Origin: Paragordius varius
Lineage: Eukaryota; Nematomorpha
Reading direction: 5' to 3'
DNA length: 64,000 bases
Assembly: GCA_964247055.1 (NCBI GenBank)
Contig: OZ176054.1
Location: 2,852,001-2,916,000, forward strand
This document shows, piece after piece, positions 20,350 to 32,930 of this stretch (its first letter is position 1; each line of letters opens with the position of its first letter). The translations under genes were made by a program, and so were the position numbers. The notes beneath the pieces are model-generated. The model was not told the DNA's origin. It worked only from the letters and a program-made list of their open reading frames with translations, and did no database searches.

Positions 20350-21031
20350 CACTGTGTGCCAAAAAATTTTAACAAAAAATTTTTTTTTATGAGATAGCTA
20401 AGACAAATTAATATTTTTATTGGGATTTGTACGGATTGTTGGTTGATATTCCACTACTTTAAAAATTTTTTTTACATGAATTATTTACTTAATAATTCGC
20501 ACTATTGTAAGATTCCAAAATAAAACAGTATAAACTTTTTGTACACTCATAAACCAGATGTCCAAAAAATGCGAAAATAAAAAACAATATTTTTGGTTTT
20601 ATTTTAATATATAAGTTTTTTTACTGAATAAAATATGAATGTAAAGATTTTAATAGTGAGTTATTAGTAAATAATTAAAAAACTATTTTAATATTTTATT
20701 AAAAAATTTTGTCTTATAAGTGCGTTAAAATAAAAACGCCATCTTTTGAGCTGAAATTTTATAGAAACCATAACTATATGATTTTAGGCTATTTATATAT
20801 TTAAAATATATACTAAGATGATAAAATTAACCATAATATATCAAATTTTATCATTTTTTGAATTATACTTGATTATCCTTTCACTTTGTGCCAGATTTTC
20901 TTTTAATATTTCAAAAACTAGGTTGTCAACAAATAAAATTTTTTGCGACAAATGAATACGCTGGTCATAAGCTATCTCATGAAAAAAAAATTTTTGTTAA
21001 AAAAAATAACCCTCTTTTTTTGCACACAGTG
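20350..21031. mobile_element. Non-autonomous DNA transposon with long TIRs, about 680 bp
   Basis: The left end CACTGTGTGCCAAAAAATTT continues through AACAAAAAATTTTTTTTTATGAGATAGCT. The right end is its inverse, ending TTGCACACAGTG, so the inverted repeats are about 55 bp. TA flanks the right border; the left border reads TC. The interior is AT-rich with no coding potential. It lies upstream of the recognised exons of the class B GPCR. Confidence 0.7.
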
Positions 21032-21034
21032 TAA

Positions 21035-21205
21035 GGGACAAGCGTAGCTAGAGAGAGGAAAGGGGGCTGAGACACCGGATTTTATAAAAAAAATACCAAT
21101 TATGAATGGTCTCGTGTCAACGGTTTGAATTTTTTTATAAAATAATCGCATGGAGAGGAGGGGGCGCCCTCAAGGATCACCAGAAATGCAAGTTACGCCT
21201 CTGTA
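21035..21205. mobile_element. Short GC-richer MITE-like sequence
   Basis: Starts with GACAAGCGTAGCTAGAGAGA followed by GGGGGC, and ends (reverse complement) CAGAGGCGTAACTTGCATTT after GGGCGCCCCCTCC, giving imperfect inverted ends of the AGNGGCGTARCTAG type. About 170 bp, no ORF. It directly abuts the 20350-21031 element. Confidence 0.4.
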
Positions 21206-21644
21206 CTTACGCGTAAAATATTTGTGCATTCATAAATTATCAGTAATTTGTATAATCCATGAATTTAATACAAATTAATAATAAAAAATTCTCATAAACC
21301 TCAACCCAATCAATCCCTTAAAAATTAATTCTTGCAATTTCATCATTCTTATTACAAAGTATTTATATGACGAGTGTCCCAATTAGTTAATTTAAACAGA
21401 CCCATAATGATTTTTTATTTTTTAAATCTGTTTTATTTAACTTTAATTAATCAACAAAAAGTCATTGAACGAGCGTGTGACGCAAGTCATCTCGACCCCA
21501 AAAAATCTTTATTGATTGATGAAAAATTGATTTTTAAGCAAACTAAATTCTATATTCGATAAGCAGCCTGAAACCAGAGATGTTTGGTCAAAAAGAATTT
21601 ATTGCTATACTAATTCAGATTTTAAAATCATCAATACAAAACCT

Positions 21645-21680
<36 letters not shown>

Positions 21681-24600
21681 AAAAAACCCCCCAAACTTAG
21701 TTATAACTAAATGTTTTTAACTATTTTAATTGCCAAAAAACTAAAATACGAATTTATCATTCACTATAACTAACATCTAAATTTAAATTCATTCTCTTTT
21801 CCAAAAAACACCTATAAATAATTAATTGTTTTTTACCGATTAAATTTTAATACAATATATATAGATTACCTGACGTCATTCAGAATATCGTGCTTGGCGT
21901 TCTTTTCAAATAAATTATTAATAAACAAGATTAGACATCAAATTAAATTAAGTTTCAAACAATGAGAATAATACATTTTCAATTATTTTGTGCTGCTTTA
22001 AATGGAATCGAATCAAATCGAATCGAATTTTTTGATAGCAATATTTTAATATTTGCGTAGTATATATATTCTAAAAATAAGCATAAAAAATGTTTTCGTA
22101 GTATATAGTAGATAGAGATAGAGAAGGCTATATAAACGGGTGGGTGACCTGTTTAGTTATACAAACACGATGAAAAACAATTTTTTTTTTTGGTATGTAT
22201 GTAGATGAAAAACGAAAGGGGTTAATATATATAAATATATATGGATATATACTATTTTATATGATAAAAATATTATAGATGACATATATGGTGACCGTTT
22301 TTTTCTTCCAATGTCATTGTGAAAGAATTTGCCGCGGTAAATACATTATAAAATTATTATTGCAAAGTTATTATTAGACTTTAAACGATAATTATTAATT
22401 ATTAAATATATTTCGATATAATAATAATGAATTAATTTAGTAACATTTTGTGTGCGAAAAAAAAACAAAAATATATGTATAATTGATTTTTCAATATCGT
22501 TAAAAACACGTACGTAGTAGCATGTATGTTTTTTTTGGCCCAATCAATAACAAAAAATAAGAAGTATATAAATAGTTTTTTTGCATTATAAATGCAAAAT
22601 CAAAATATGCAAAATCATGGTATATCTTCTTCTATTCCATTCCATTACGATACGATAATGATTATTGTTAAATATATAAATTTTTTTAAAGAGGGTTAGT
22701 TGAACATATTTTTAGTATTTGCAAATCACATCCGCAAATTAGTTTGATGTGAAGGACGTTTAGAATTATTTCAATATGACCTTGACATAAAAATGTTGCT
22801 TCAATATTAAGTTTTTAAATTTAAAACCTTAAAAAAATATTTATAACAATTGTGATTGCACCAAATACTATATTTTCTAAATAATTAAGTAATTTAATAG
22901 AAAACCTATTACCTATCTCAATTAGAACAATTTTCGAAAATGACTTTACGGTGGATAGCTTAATTAATAACCCTTAAAAGTCAAAAAATTTTTGTTAACT
23001 ATTTTATTCGCCAAAATTAGAGTTTTTATTATTTCCATAAACTTCAATTCTAAAAATAAATATAACCTTATGCTATTGTATTTAATAGCTTAGCCATATA
23101 TTTTCCTTCCTCATTAAGTTAATTTACGGTATGTGTATAAAATAGCACAAACTAAATATAGCATGATATGTGGACTTTGACTTGAAAATAATTTTTAATG
23201 GGTTTGAAAGAAAAAAGCACATTAAAAATATATTTTATTTTTTATATCGTATTAAACTGCCATTGAAAATCATTTTTAAATATTTTATATTAGATAGATT
23301 AATTATGGAAAATATTCAGTTCCAACCGCAGTGCTTTAATTGAAATAACCGCGGTGATTAATTAATCAATAAATATCTAGAATTTGCCTACAAAGCATTG
23401 TATTAAAAAATCAAAATGGAATAACTTTTAAAACAAATTAAAAATATATTACTAAATATGGAATTTGAGTTAATAAAGAATGAATTAAAATTTAATTAAA
23501 CAAATTGGATACAAAAATAACTCTTAAATATCATCATGACACTTTGTATTTTGATCGATCCATATTTTTATACACTCTGAATCAGGGATTACACGTAGTT
23601 AATATTAAGATTAAAAATGCAAAATATATATATTTTGTTTAAATTCATAAATGGGTCTGACCTTCATTTAAAGCCAACAGTTTTTAGAGAAAATACTAAT
23701 CGGTTTTAACGGTTCTAATTGTAAGGAGCCAAGCACAGCTTGGGAGTTTAAGTCCCATACTTTCCCAGCCTTCGTTACGCAGTTTAAATTTTATTAATTT
23801 TAGAAGAAAGGAGTTTTACGCAATACAAAGTTATGTGCAACTCTTAAATTTTAATTTACCTTATATATCAAACAGAGACAACCGTCCATTTCATGACAAA
23901 TATTTGAAAAGTTTTAAACAATTTTTAACATAAATATTGATATAGTACATACATTGGGTGCAGTTAAAGTTTTGCGGGGACTTTTTTAGATGTTGACCCA
24001 TTGTTACCCTATAATATGGAAAATTTAATTTTTTTAATGCAAAAACATGTGATCGTTTTGGCAATTTTGATTGATAGTCTTTAAACCTTGTTTTATTCGT
24101 CTGCCAAAATTATTATTACTTTTAGCCATTATTGTATATAAATATTTGAATCAAATTCTGAAAGTTTTTACCCACGATAAAGTAAATTTAATCGATTGAT
24201 AGTTTTTAGATTAAATCATTATAATTGTAATATTAATAATTTTAAACTTTGGCCATCACCGTTGAAAATAATGCCATATTGTCTAACGGTTGTATTATAC
24301 GGGTATTACGAAGGAATTTGTATGACTCATATATTTGAGAAATAAATATTCAAACAAAACGGATATCATTTTAATAAAATATGTAATTTGAATTTAATTT
24401 GTAATTTTTTACTCTTATTTTTTTGTCTATTTTTATAAATGGAATCTTTTTCATTTTTTGTTACTTATAGCCTTAAGGGTAAAATAGCAAAAGCATCAAA
24501 CCCGTGCAAATTTTCCAGCATATGCGGGAGAAATCAAACACTTACGGTTTATTGCATTTTCATGCTATTTAAATATATGACTCTTTTTTGTAAAATTTTG

Positions 24601-25120
24601 ACTGTACATTTACATATTCAGGGTAAATGTTCAGTAATTTCATTATTTTGACACACTTCGAATACTACGTTTACCGAGATGAATGTTAAAAATATATAAA
24701 CTACTGGGTTAAATTCGTTTTTATGCTGTATAAGCAAAGCAAATATCAATGTGGTAATATTTCAAAATTAAGTTTCAAACAATTAATTTTTAAAATTACA
24801 ATGAATATATTTGGAAAATGAATAGTGATTTCAAGTTTTAAAACGTTTTGAAATTAACCATTTTCAAAGAGTACACCTATGTTTGTTGACATAACACGAT
24901 GTATAAATAAAACGGAGAAAATTATATTTAAAAAATTTAAACTTATCATTATATTATACAAACTGATAATAACTGTAACTACTGAAAGTTTAATTTGTAA
25001 TTTTTATTATAATAACATTTAATACAAGTCATCCACACATATTACTAATTGGGGGAAACGACGACCCTCTTTGAGATAAAATAATTTATAAATAAGGAGT
25101 GTAATGAAGCAATCCCAAAA
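21206..25120. other. Gene-free AT-rich stretch
   Basis: No exon, RNA gene or clear transposon recognised except a weak SINE-like block at 23715-23790 (listed separately) and a (TA)n tract at about 21650-21676. The upstream exons of the class B GPCR (signal peptide and hormone-binding domain) could lie here, but I could not find their Cys pattern. Confidence 0.4.
23715..23790 (-). repeat. Possible tRNA-derived SINE fragment
   Basis: Read on the minus strand, GGCTGGGAAAGTATGGGACT resembles a tRNA A-box region. It is followed by a 5-bp stem with a 7-nt loop (TGGGA CTTAAAC TCCCA) like an anticodon arm, then GCTGTGCTTGGC. The order and spacing match 63772-63925 (plus strand), and both contain CTGCGTRACGAA. 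No poly-A tail is visible here. Confidence 0.3.
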
Positions 25121-25122
25121 AT

Positions 25123-26117
25123 ATACACTAAAGTATAAATTTAAATTATACGGAGAAAACGTGAAAATATAAAGACAAATATTTTTCAAAAGACAACCAT
25201 ACTTTAAATCTTTATTTTTATGATATACTCGTGCTGCTACGCAGCCCGAGGAAGTCCTTCGGACTTCTGGGGGGGGGGGGGGGGGGGGAGGGGGGGTTCG
25301 AAGTTTGGATTTGAATGGGTATAACGTTTTTCCTGTAGATCACAAAGCCAGCATTTTCCATTTTTATAAATATATAGATTACCATAAATAATGTTTTAAT
25401 ATCCATATATCTTTTAACATGCTATACATATGATAGATACTCCTTACTCAGCAGCTATCATCAAAGAAACGCCTGACTAAAATTTTTGCCTTTTAACAGG
25501 GTATACGTGGAATCTTTATTGAATTTTTACGGTCTCATACCTAGGGCGAAAAATCGATTTAAAAAATTATTTTTGTGGACTTTGTTTTTTGAAAAAAATG
25601 GCATTTTACGGGGGGAGCGGGTAAAAGAGGGCCTAAATCAAAAAAGTGGCTCGGCTATGTTCAGCGCAATCGAAAATAAGTAAACAAAAATTATATTTAA
25701 AATTGAATGGTCCAACACGTTCTCCGGAAAATTGTCTCAAAGACACGATTTTTGTGGACTTCTGTTTTCAAAAAAAACCGTTTTTCATACGGGGTGGGCC
25801 CGAACTGGGGGCCTATTTCAAAAAAAGGGCGAAGCTATTGTCGGGACATTTATTAATGATTATATTTTTTCGATATTTGGATTTGATTGGGTCTACCGGT
25901 TTTCCTGTACCAGATCACAAAGCTAGCATTTTCCATTTTTATAAATATATAGATAACTGATAGAGATCTAAATTCATAACATAAATACTTATGTATTTTT
26001 CGATTGTAATTAAATGATTTTTATAGGATAAATTATAAAGTTTTAAAGTATGGTTGTTTTTTGTAAATAAAATCTTTAAATTTTTTCGTTTATCCGTATA
26101 ATTTCATTTTTACTGTA
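25123..26117. mobile_element. Composite element: TIR family A ends around a hairpin/poly-G cassette
   Basis: Family A ends face each other about 1 kb apart: ATTATACGGAGAAAACGTGA at about 25147, and ATCCGTATAATTTCATTTTT then ACTGTA ending near 26117. In between lie two adjacent perfect hairpins at about 25233-25267 (GCTGCTACGCAGC and GAAGTCCTTCGGACTTC), a run of 20 G at 25269-25288 plus 7 more after one A, and an approximately 83-bp direct repeat (25302-25384 and 25876-25958, both ending CATTTTTATAAATATATAGA). Two diverged tandem units of about 100 bp occur near 25560-25670 and 25738-25850. ORFs here look like chance products of the repeats. Confidence 0.6.
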
Positions 26118-26494
26118 TCTCAAGCAAAAATTAAATAGTTTATGGCTTAGTAAGTTATACAACTGTATTACTTGAATAAATTTTAAATTTAGGCCGTATA
26201 ATATAGACAACAAATTATACAAGATAAAAATCGTTAACTTGTTTCACTCTTAAGTTAATATACAGATTTATGTTTTAAAATAATAAATAGTATAAAAGCT
26301 TAGACTAACATTAAAACTTTTCAAACATGTATAAAAGTGCCCTAGATAAAAGCTTTGCGGTCAAATGTTAATTACCATAATTTATTTGGCCTTATAATAA
26401 AAATACTGTACAATTTGCGCATAACCATTATTTTTCCGTTGAAATTAAAATTATCGATATAATTTTTTATTCAATAATCACATTAGTGTAGGTA

Positions 26495-29400
26495 TTATTC
26501 AGCTTTAACATTTACAATTTTCGGATATATAACTAATTTTTCAGCGTTAAAACTATAAACGCTATCATTGACAACAATACATTGTTCTGTGGTGTTCGAA
26601 TGGTTATCCAGCGGTTTTATTTGCAAATATCCAAATTCATCTAATCCCAATATTTCACATTTCACTGGTGCGGAATCTAATTTCTCCTTAAAGTGTATGA
26701 GTTGGCCTCTAAACACAATAATAAAAAATAAGCCAATGTAAAAAAAAGGTAAAATATGTATAAAAAGAAAATGCATCCAAGTTTTTTTGCTATATAGAAC
26801 CGGAAAGAAAAGTATTATGAAGAGAACAAACAATTATCGAATCCCCTTAATTTTTTTATAAGTCAAAATTGTTTTAAAATCGGGATTACGAAATATGTAA
26901 TTGATGGTCCACGTATGTAAAAGACAAATGGCTTCGCGGGCCGCATTTGAAATATATGGGCTTTAATTAATATATTATTAGTTTACACACATAAAAAAGT
27001 GTAAAAAAGCATCAAACACAATATAACACTTTTTTCTTGTTCGTTGCCAATCGCATGAATAATTAATTAAAAAATTTGTTTAATAATTATCAATTATTTT
27101 GCTAATGACGGGCCGCACATATAATTAGGGGGATCGCATGTGCTCTGTGTGTACACCCTTCTTAAAAACAATATTAAACTTAATTAAATATAAAATATTA
27201 ACAGTGGTGTATACTTGTTTAATTGCGACATGATAAAAAAACTTTGGATTATAGCTTAATCCCTTATTTTTATAATTATTGTATTTTTAGCATATAATTT
27301 ATAAATTTGTGATCCATCAATACAGTTTTTAGCAAAATCAATAAATGCCCATATATGAAAAAATTTACTTATAATTTATCCAAAACTTTTCATATTCGCT
27401 TTTTATTTCGGATAAAATTTTTTGATGGTTATAATTAGTTGTCATGGCGTCCACATCTTTTCCAATCAATTTAAAGTATAGATTTTCAAACCGATTACAA
27501 AAATGGGCTAAAAAAGTTTCTTTTTCAACCAAAGTTAAATGATGAGATGTCGCTACATCTTTGAGACATACAGTTGGTTTTGTGTTTGTATAGTTCATCC
27601 CAAAGGCTATTATGTAAGGCATAAATTTAAAAACAAATTCTATATGACTCAAAACTTCCCATTTTAAATTTTTTACCTTGTTAACACACCATTACCTTTT
27701 GGGTGTAGTTTTATATTTCACAGCCATAAATTTGAATATGTTAAAAAGTATTTAGGGTATTAAGTCGAATATAAAAATATGCTTTTTTTAGCTTTTTAGG
27801 CGCATTACTATACAAGAAAAACATTTTAAAAAATGTAAAATAAAAAATGCTCATATCAAACTTTTTCGCCACCATTTTTTTCGCTAATTTTTTTATATCG
27901 CTAATGCAACCGGTAAATAAATAAATGTTTATGGTTACATAACGTAAATAATTAACTATAAAAAGCTTTCATGCTTTGATATATTTTTATTTCAATATGA
28001 GCAGTTCGTTTCAATTGCTGTCCCAATTTTAGACTATGGAAGTCACAAAACTGTAAAAAATATATGCTTTTTTATCTAAAACATGAGAACAATGTTAGAT
28101 AATTAAATTTAACTAAAATATAATTTTTGAAGCGGTAGCTTATTACAAGATTAAGCCCTGGATTATAAAATTACCCCAAATAGTAAACTAGGACAAAAAA
28201 GTGAAAAGATAATGAAGTGTTGATAATTTATAATTTTTTTAAAAAATAATTTATTTAAGGCAAAAAAAATTGTGTAAAGCCACAACAAAAAATTTAAATC
28301 TTTTAATATTTTTGATCGGTAAAAACACTAAATTTGCAATTATAAGAATTTACATTTTAAATAATAATAATAAAATGGAGAGTTAATGAATTTTTATGGT
28401 AAATTTGGGCAGTGTTTTGTGCCTTTTTATATAGTTTTAAAGGTGTTTAAAAATAGTGTAATCATAAACTTTAACCCAACATGCTAAAAATATTAACAGG
28501 TTAAAATAAAGGGGAAAAGCCCACAAAAAATCATACTTTACATTTTTAAACTTAGAATTACTTTTTATTATAATTCAAATTTCGTGACTTAATCAAATCT
28601 ATTTTTGTCAAAAAACACGATAGCCCGAAAATTCCGAATATTAAATTAATAAATATTGCTATCTATTACTCTGAAAATGGTATTTTTAACACTTGGATAC
28701 AACTTTTTCTTTTCAGTCCTTCGATTCAAATCGGGATCATTGGATACCCCAGGCTGGTTTAAAATTGAATATTTCAAAAAATAGGCAATAAATTGAACCC
28801 AGGTAAAAGTTTGCACTTATATAACAATAATAAACCGAAAAATAAAAAAATTCATTCAAAAATACTTGATATATTATTTGCGCTTCATGAATTAGCTTGA
28901 ACACTTCAAGTTATTCTTTGAACATTTCAAGTTGGTCCTTTAACTTTTTTGTTTTGTTTTTACCTTTATCAATCAAATCGTATATCTTTCATCTATTTTA
29001 TAATTTTTAACCTATTTTCTATCTTTAACATAATTTTAGATCAATGTCGATTCTATTCAAAAACTGTATATCTTTATAAACTTCTTTAAAATTATTTTAT
29101 ATATTTATAAAATTTAAACGGGTATATAAAAAATATATTAGTTTTCTGTGGTAATATTTACAATTTTTATAAAAAATTGAAACCAAAAAAAATGTTTTTA
29201 AAATTTTTGAATGAATAAATATATAATAAATAAAGAAAATTAAGTTAAATAATAATAAAATAAAAAAATAAATGCAAAAATTATGGTTAAATTAAAACTT
29301 AAAAATTTTAAGGACCAACAAGAAGTGTTCAAGGACAATTTTTGAAGTACAAATGGTATATTACTTATTCAAAGGTAAGAATTAAAGGTAAAAATTTAGC

Positions 29401-30786
29401 CAATGTGACATGTGTGCAAAGCTAAATATATAAATAATGCAAAATATACCAGTTTTTCTGTTTATAATAATGTTAAATGTAATTCAAATTAAGCTTAATT
29501 TTAGGCTTAGAATTAAACAAACACGATATTTTGCAAAAATGTTGTAAAATAAAAATGGCGTCGAAGTAGTTTGATATGGAACTTTTTATAAAACTAAATT
29601 TTATGTAGATTTCTAGTATTAAAAATATGAACTAAATATTGTCTGGGGTATTTAGATACCCCATTTTGAATCATAGATTTAGAGAGTAACAAAGAATAGC
29701 TAGCAAAAAATACTTTTATGTTTTGAAGGAATATAGAATATGTTAGAAAATAATTTAAAGCAATATTCCTTACATATAATTAGGTGAATCCGTGGTTTAG
29801 GCAAAGTTTGGACATCTAAAACTTTAACGAGTATGCCAGCAATTTTAACCAAACTAAAATCGCCATTTTTGTCAACGTTTTGTTTAATGACGACATCATT
29901 GGGCCATTTGATGAAAAATATGTTTGATACTATGGTGTTTGCACCCTATAAGATATTATTCGTATATTTTGGGCTATCTATGTTTAAAATGGATTTCAAA
30001 ATTAAAGACAGTCAAACCCCATTTTAAAAAAAAACAACAGTACGGCTTGAAAAAATATAATTTAAAACAAATAATTAACAATATAACGGGATGGTTAATA
30101 TGTTATGAAATACCGTATACACACAACTTAAATATTCTGCAACACTAATCCATCTTTATAAAATATTTGATCTAAAATCTACTTATTATCAAATATAATT
30201 GTAAAAAAGTTAAAGTTTCATTGATAGCTTTTGGGGAAATAAAACAAAAAAACGGTAACAATATTTACGTTTTTTAGATATGTATCGTTTTGGAGCGTTT
30301 GAATTAAAGCTATTGCAACAATATGTTGTATCCAACATGCAATTTGTATTGGCTTAAATCCTTCATCCAAATCAATACAGTTTAAATTTAAACTAACACT
30401 CAGACTTCCAGGTGGACTTTCCCATTTCGAATTCGATCGTCCTAAAAAAATATATAATTTAACAACCTACCGCGTTAAGGCACTGATTTGCCAAAAGTAA
30501 ATAATCAATATGAGAATAGTTTTTGGCCCTAAATCGTTATAATTCCGTTACTCATCAATAAAATCAAATGTTGATGATATTTGGTTGAAATAAATAAAAT
30601 TTTGTCCAATAAATTTTGTTTTTAATTTTGAATAATAATTTTTAAATAGCTCGTCTGAAGAATCAAATTTCAAGTCAAACTTGGCCGATTCAAAGGTTAA
30701 CAAATTTTTGTGATTCTAAACATTATTAAATCATAAAATCTTACAAAAAATGCTGCAAATCCCATAAATTTTTTTAAATTTGCCAT
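26495..30786 (-). CDS. HLCS: Biotin-protein ligase (holocarboxylase synthetase), short form, about 370 aa
   Basis: Attaches biotin to carboxylases via biotinyl-AMP. Exons: 30786-30745, 30715-30552, 30528-30467, 30441-30269, 29945-29774, 27654-27369, 26708-26495. They total 1,113 nt with all phases agreeing. The family blocks follow in order: YYSKLKTKFIGQNFIYFNQI, then GRSNSKWESPPGSLSVSL (the biotin/ATP loop region), KWPNDV, KIAGILVK (catalytic-lysine block), IIAFGMNYTNTKPT (the GxGxNxxN region) and the C-terminal SH3-like domain GLDEFGYLQI. The canonical glycine-rich loop (GKGRGGN in human) is degenerate, NAVGRSN. Three introns are 29, 23 and 25 nt. The protein lacks the long N-terminal extension of vertebrate HLCS; the first exon codes for only 14 residues and an upstream exon cannot be excluded. 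A second repeat-rich intron is 2.1 kb. Confidence 0.9.
26903..27163. mobile_element. Relic hAT-like non-autonomous element in HLCS intron
   Basis: The left end ATGGTCCACGTATGTAAAAG, followed by CAAATGGCTTCGCGGGCCGCA, is mirrored by the right end GGGCCGCACATATAATTAGG through GTGTACACCCTTC. The ends match the GGTGTCCAAC...AAATGGC ends of the hAT at 54417 and the usual GCGGGCCGCA subterminal motif of such elements. No target duplication survives. Confidence 0.5.
27690..29710 (+). repeat. Dispersed repeat copy in HLCS intron 5
   Basis: About 2 kb of non-coding sequence that shares ordered blocks with other places in the window. TTACCTTTTGGGTGTAGTTT matches 2547. The block 27840-28230 (CATATCAAACTTTTTCGCCA, TGTCCCAATTTTAGAC) matches 33930-34270 in reverse and 3190-3270. 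TTTTCAGTCCTTCGATTCAA at 28712 and CGATATTTTGCAAAAATG at 29524 match both arms of the inverted repeat at 2665-4565. No ORF or known terminal motif. Confidence 0.55.
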
Positions 30787-31235
30787 GCGCCAATATATTT
30801 TAGGTAAATTGACATCTGTTACTTTTTACAGTAAAACTAGATATATGGGTGACGATTTTCAATAGTTATTTTTATATATTCTAATATAGAGCATCTGATA
30901 AGAAATAAACATCTATGTGCGCTTGCTTCTTAAGTTTTTCGTTTAATTGAATAATTAAAATATTTTACGGAAGATTTATGATAATTTTATTTTTTTAGGT
31001 TTTCACCTTTTGTTTGTTTTTATGAGCGTTTACCTGATATTTAATAGAAAAATAAAATAAAAACGATTGATTTTGCGTGTATGATAAACAAATATGTATT
31101 TATGCAAAAAAGGTATAGTTAAAACTGGCATAATCAATATTTTTTTTTGTTTGAAAAATATATCGAATGTAACAAGTCTATAAAAAGACATTTTTCAAAT
31201 AAAATTTAATTATACAAGATTTGCTCACATTATAA

Positions 31236-32930
31236 ATGACATACTTGTCAATAAACTACATTCCGGTCTCAGAGATCAAAAAATGCTTCCTTAGTCAGAT
31301 TCTCATTTTGTGGCAAATTGCTTTTTGCATGGAAGGCATAATATGTGCCCTCTTTGCAGGTTTAATCAACACTCAAAACACATTTGGTATCCCAGGCCCT
31401 CCGTTTTTAGAAGTATGTCATTACATTCTTAATTGATTCTCTTTTTAAAACGGGCCAATTTTAAGCAGTAAAATTTTAATGAATAAAAACATTAACTTTT
31501 ATGCACCATTAAAACTTAAAATTAGCCCCACCATATTTAATTTTTTTAATTTCCGCCTTGTAACAAGTCCAAATTTTATATTTTTTGACATCTGTCCACC
31601 CTGTCATCGATCTTGTACTTTTGGATTTTATTGGGCCTAAGGGCTTTTACACAACTTCTCTTTCTCAAAATAATATTATATATTTGATATATTTTGTTAA
31701 TTTTTTAATTTTAGTTTTTTATGCTAGGTAATAATTCAAATTTATTTAATATTTTTATGGCAGAGCAGTAACAATTATCTATTTTATAGTGAAATTCAAT
31801 GATTTATTACAAAGAGTAAATAATATAATAATGAAGGCAGTCTTTAAAATTTTTTCCAAAACCTATGGAAATATATTTGTCGATTTGATTATTAAGAAAC
31901 GGATAGGTGGTATGAAAGTTAGGAATTGTAAAAAAAAATTAGCAGTAATTTGTGTATTCTATTCTAATTAAATATTTTGAGTGATAAACGGACAAGATTT
32001 ATAAAATAGCTCAGAAAACGATATTTTCCACCGTACTTCACCCAAAAATACCGATTTTTTATAATAATTAAGTGAAAATGTCTATAAGGATGTTCGAGAA
32101 CGTTGAATAATAATGTATATTTAAAATGTTTAAGGGGGTGCATTTATATTATTGGAAAGGTCAAATAAAAACATGTCCAATATTTTTTATTCACAATTTG
32201 TTATTATCATTATTTATCATTATCCATATAGCCATCATACTCATGGAAAACTGTGCCATTTAACACTGCCAACGAAAATTACGCCAATATAGTGTGCAAT
32301 AATAAAAATAATAATATCATTTATACTTCAGACCTTATTGTATTAATTTTATTTATAATCATAACTATTCTACTATGTGCCAAATTGTATTATCATCTCC
32401 TGGAACTTTTTAGCATCCAAAAAATTAAAAGTTTATATCATAGTCGGTCTTCATCGTTACTAAAATTAAAAATGCCGACTGAAGCATATCCAACAATTCA
32501 AAATATGAGTTTTAAACATTTTTGTCAACAAAATTTGTTTTGGGATTTTTTGATTCCATCAGCTATCATAGTCATATCCTTACATTATATCTCAACTATT
32601 CGACTTTTGGAAAGGCAAACTAATTGTGACATTAAAAACAACATCCATTCTTCGTATACGAACATAGATTTATACGCTATAAAATTTCCAAATTTGAATT
32701 ATTTTTATTATGAAATTACGCAAACTGCATTAAAAACCCTTGGCTCAAACAATATTACATTCCATAAAAATACATCTTTGTTGCCATATTGTTTATCTTA
32801 TCTAACACTTTTAGTATTTATTTCACCAATTTTTGCGACAATTGTCGCATTATCTACCATATGGTTTTTAAATTTATCCAAAAAATTTAGGGAACAATAC
32901 TCAGCCGCTGCAAAAATATACCACATTTAA
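31236..32930 (+). CDS. Unrecognised four-transmembrane protein
   Basis: Two exons fit: 31236-31412 (Met start, donor GAA|GTATGT) and 32232-32930 (after ATATAG), joined in phase 0 to give about 291 residues. Segments that look membrane-spanning: around residues 20-45 (ILILWQIAFCMEGIICALFA), IVLILFIIITILLCAKLYYH, FLIPSAIIVISLHYISTI and LTLLVFISPIFATIVALSTI. Between TM1 and TM2 lies a loop with GIPGPPFLE/PSYSWKTVPFN and one Cys; between TM3 and TM4 a loop with NIT and NTS sequons and a Cys. No family recognised. The gene is divergent from HLCS, with starts about 450 bp apart. The first exon could instead begin at an acceptor inside it (after GGTCTCAG). Confidence 0.5.

Noticed and set aside
25218-25406. 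Minus-strand frame with a poly-proline stretch
   Set aside because: The prolines come from the G run of the composite repeat; no other coding sign.
29833-30148. Two overlapping plus-strand reading frames
   Set aside because: They lie opposite HLCS exon 5 (29945-29774), whose minus-strand translation contains KWPNDV and KIAGILVK.
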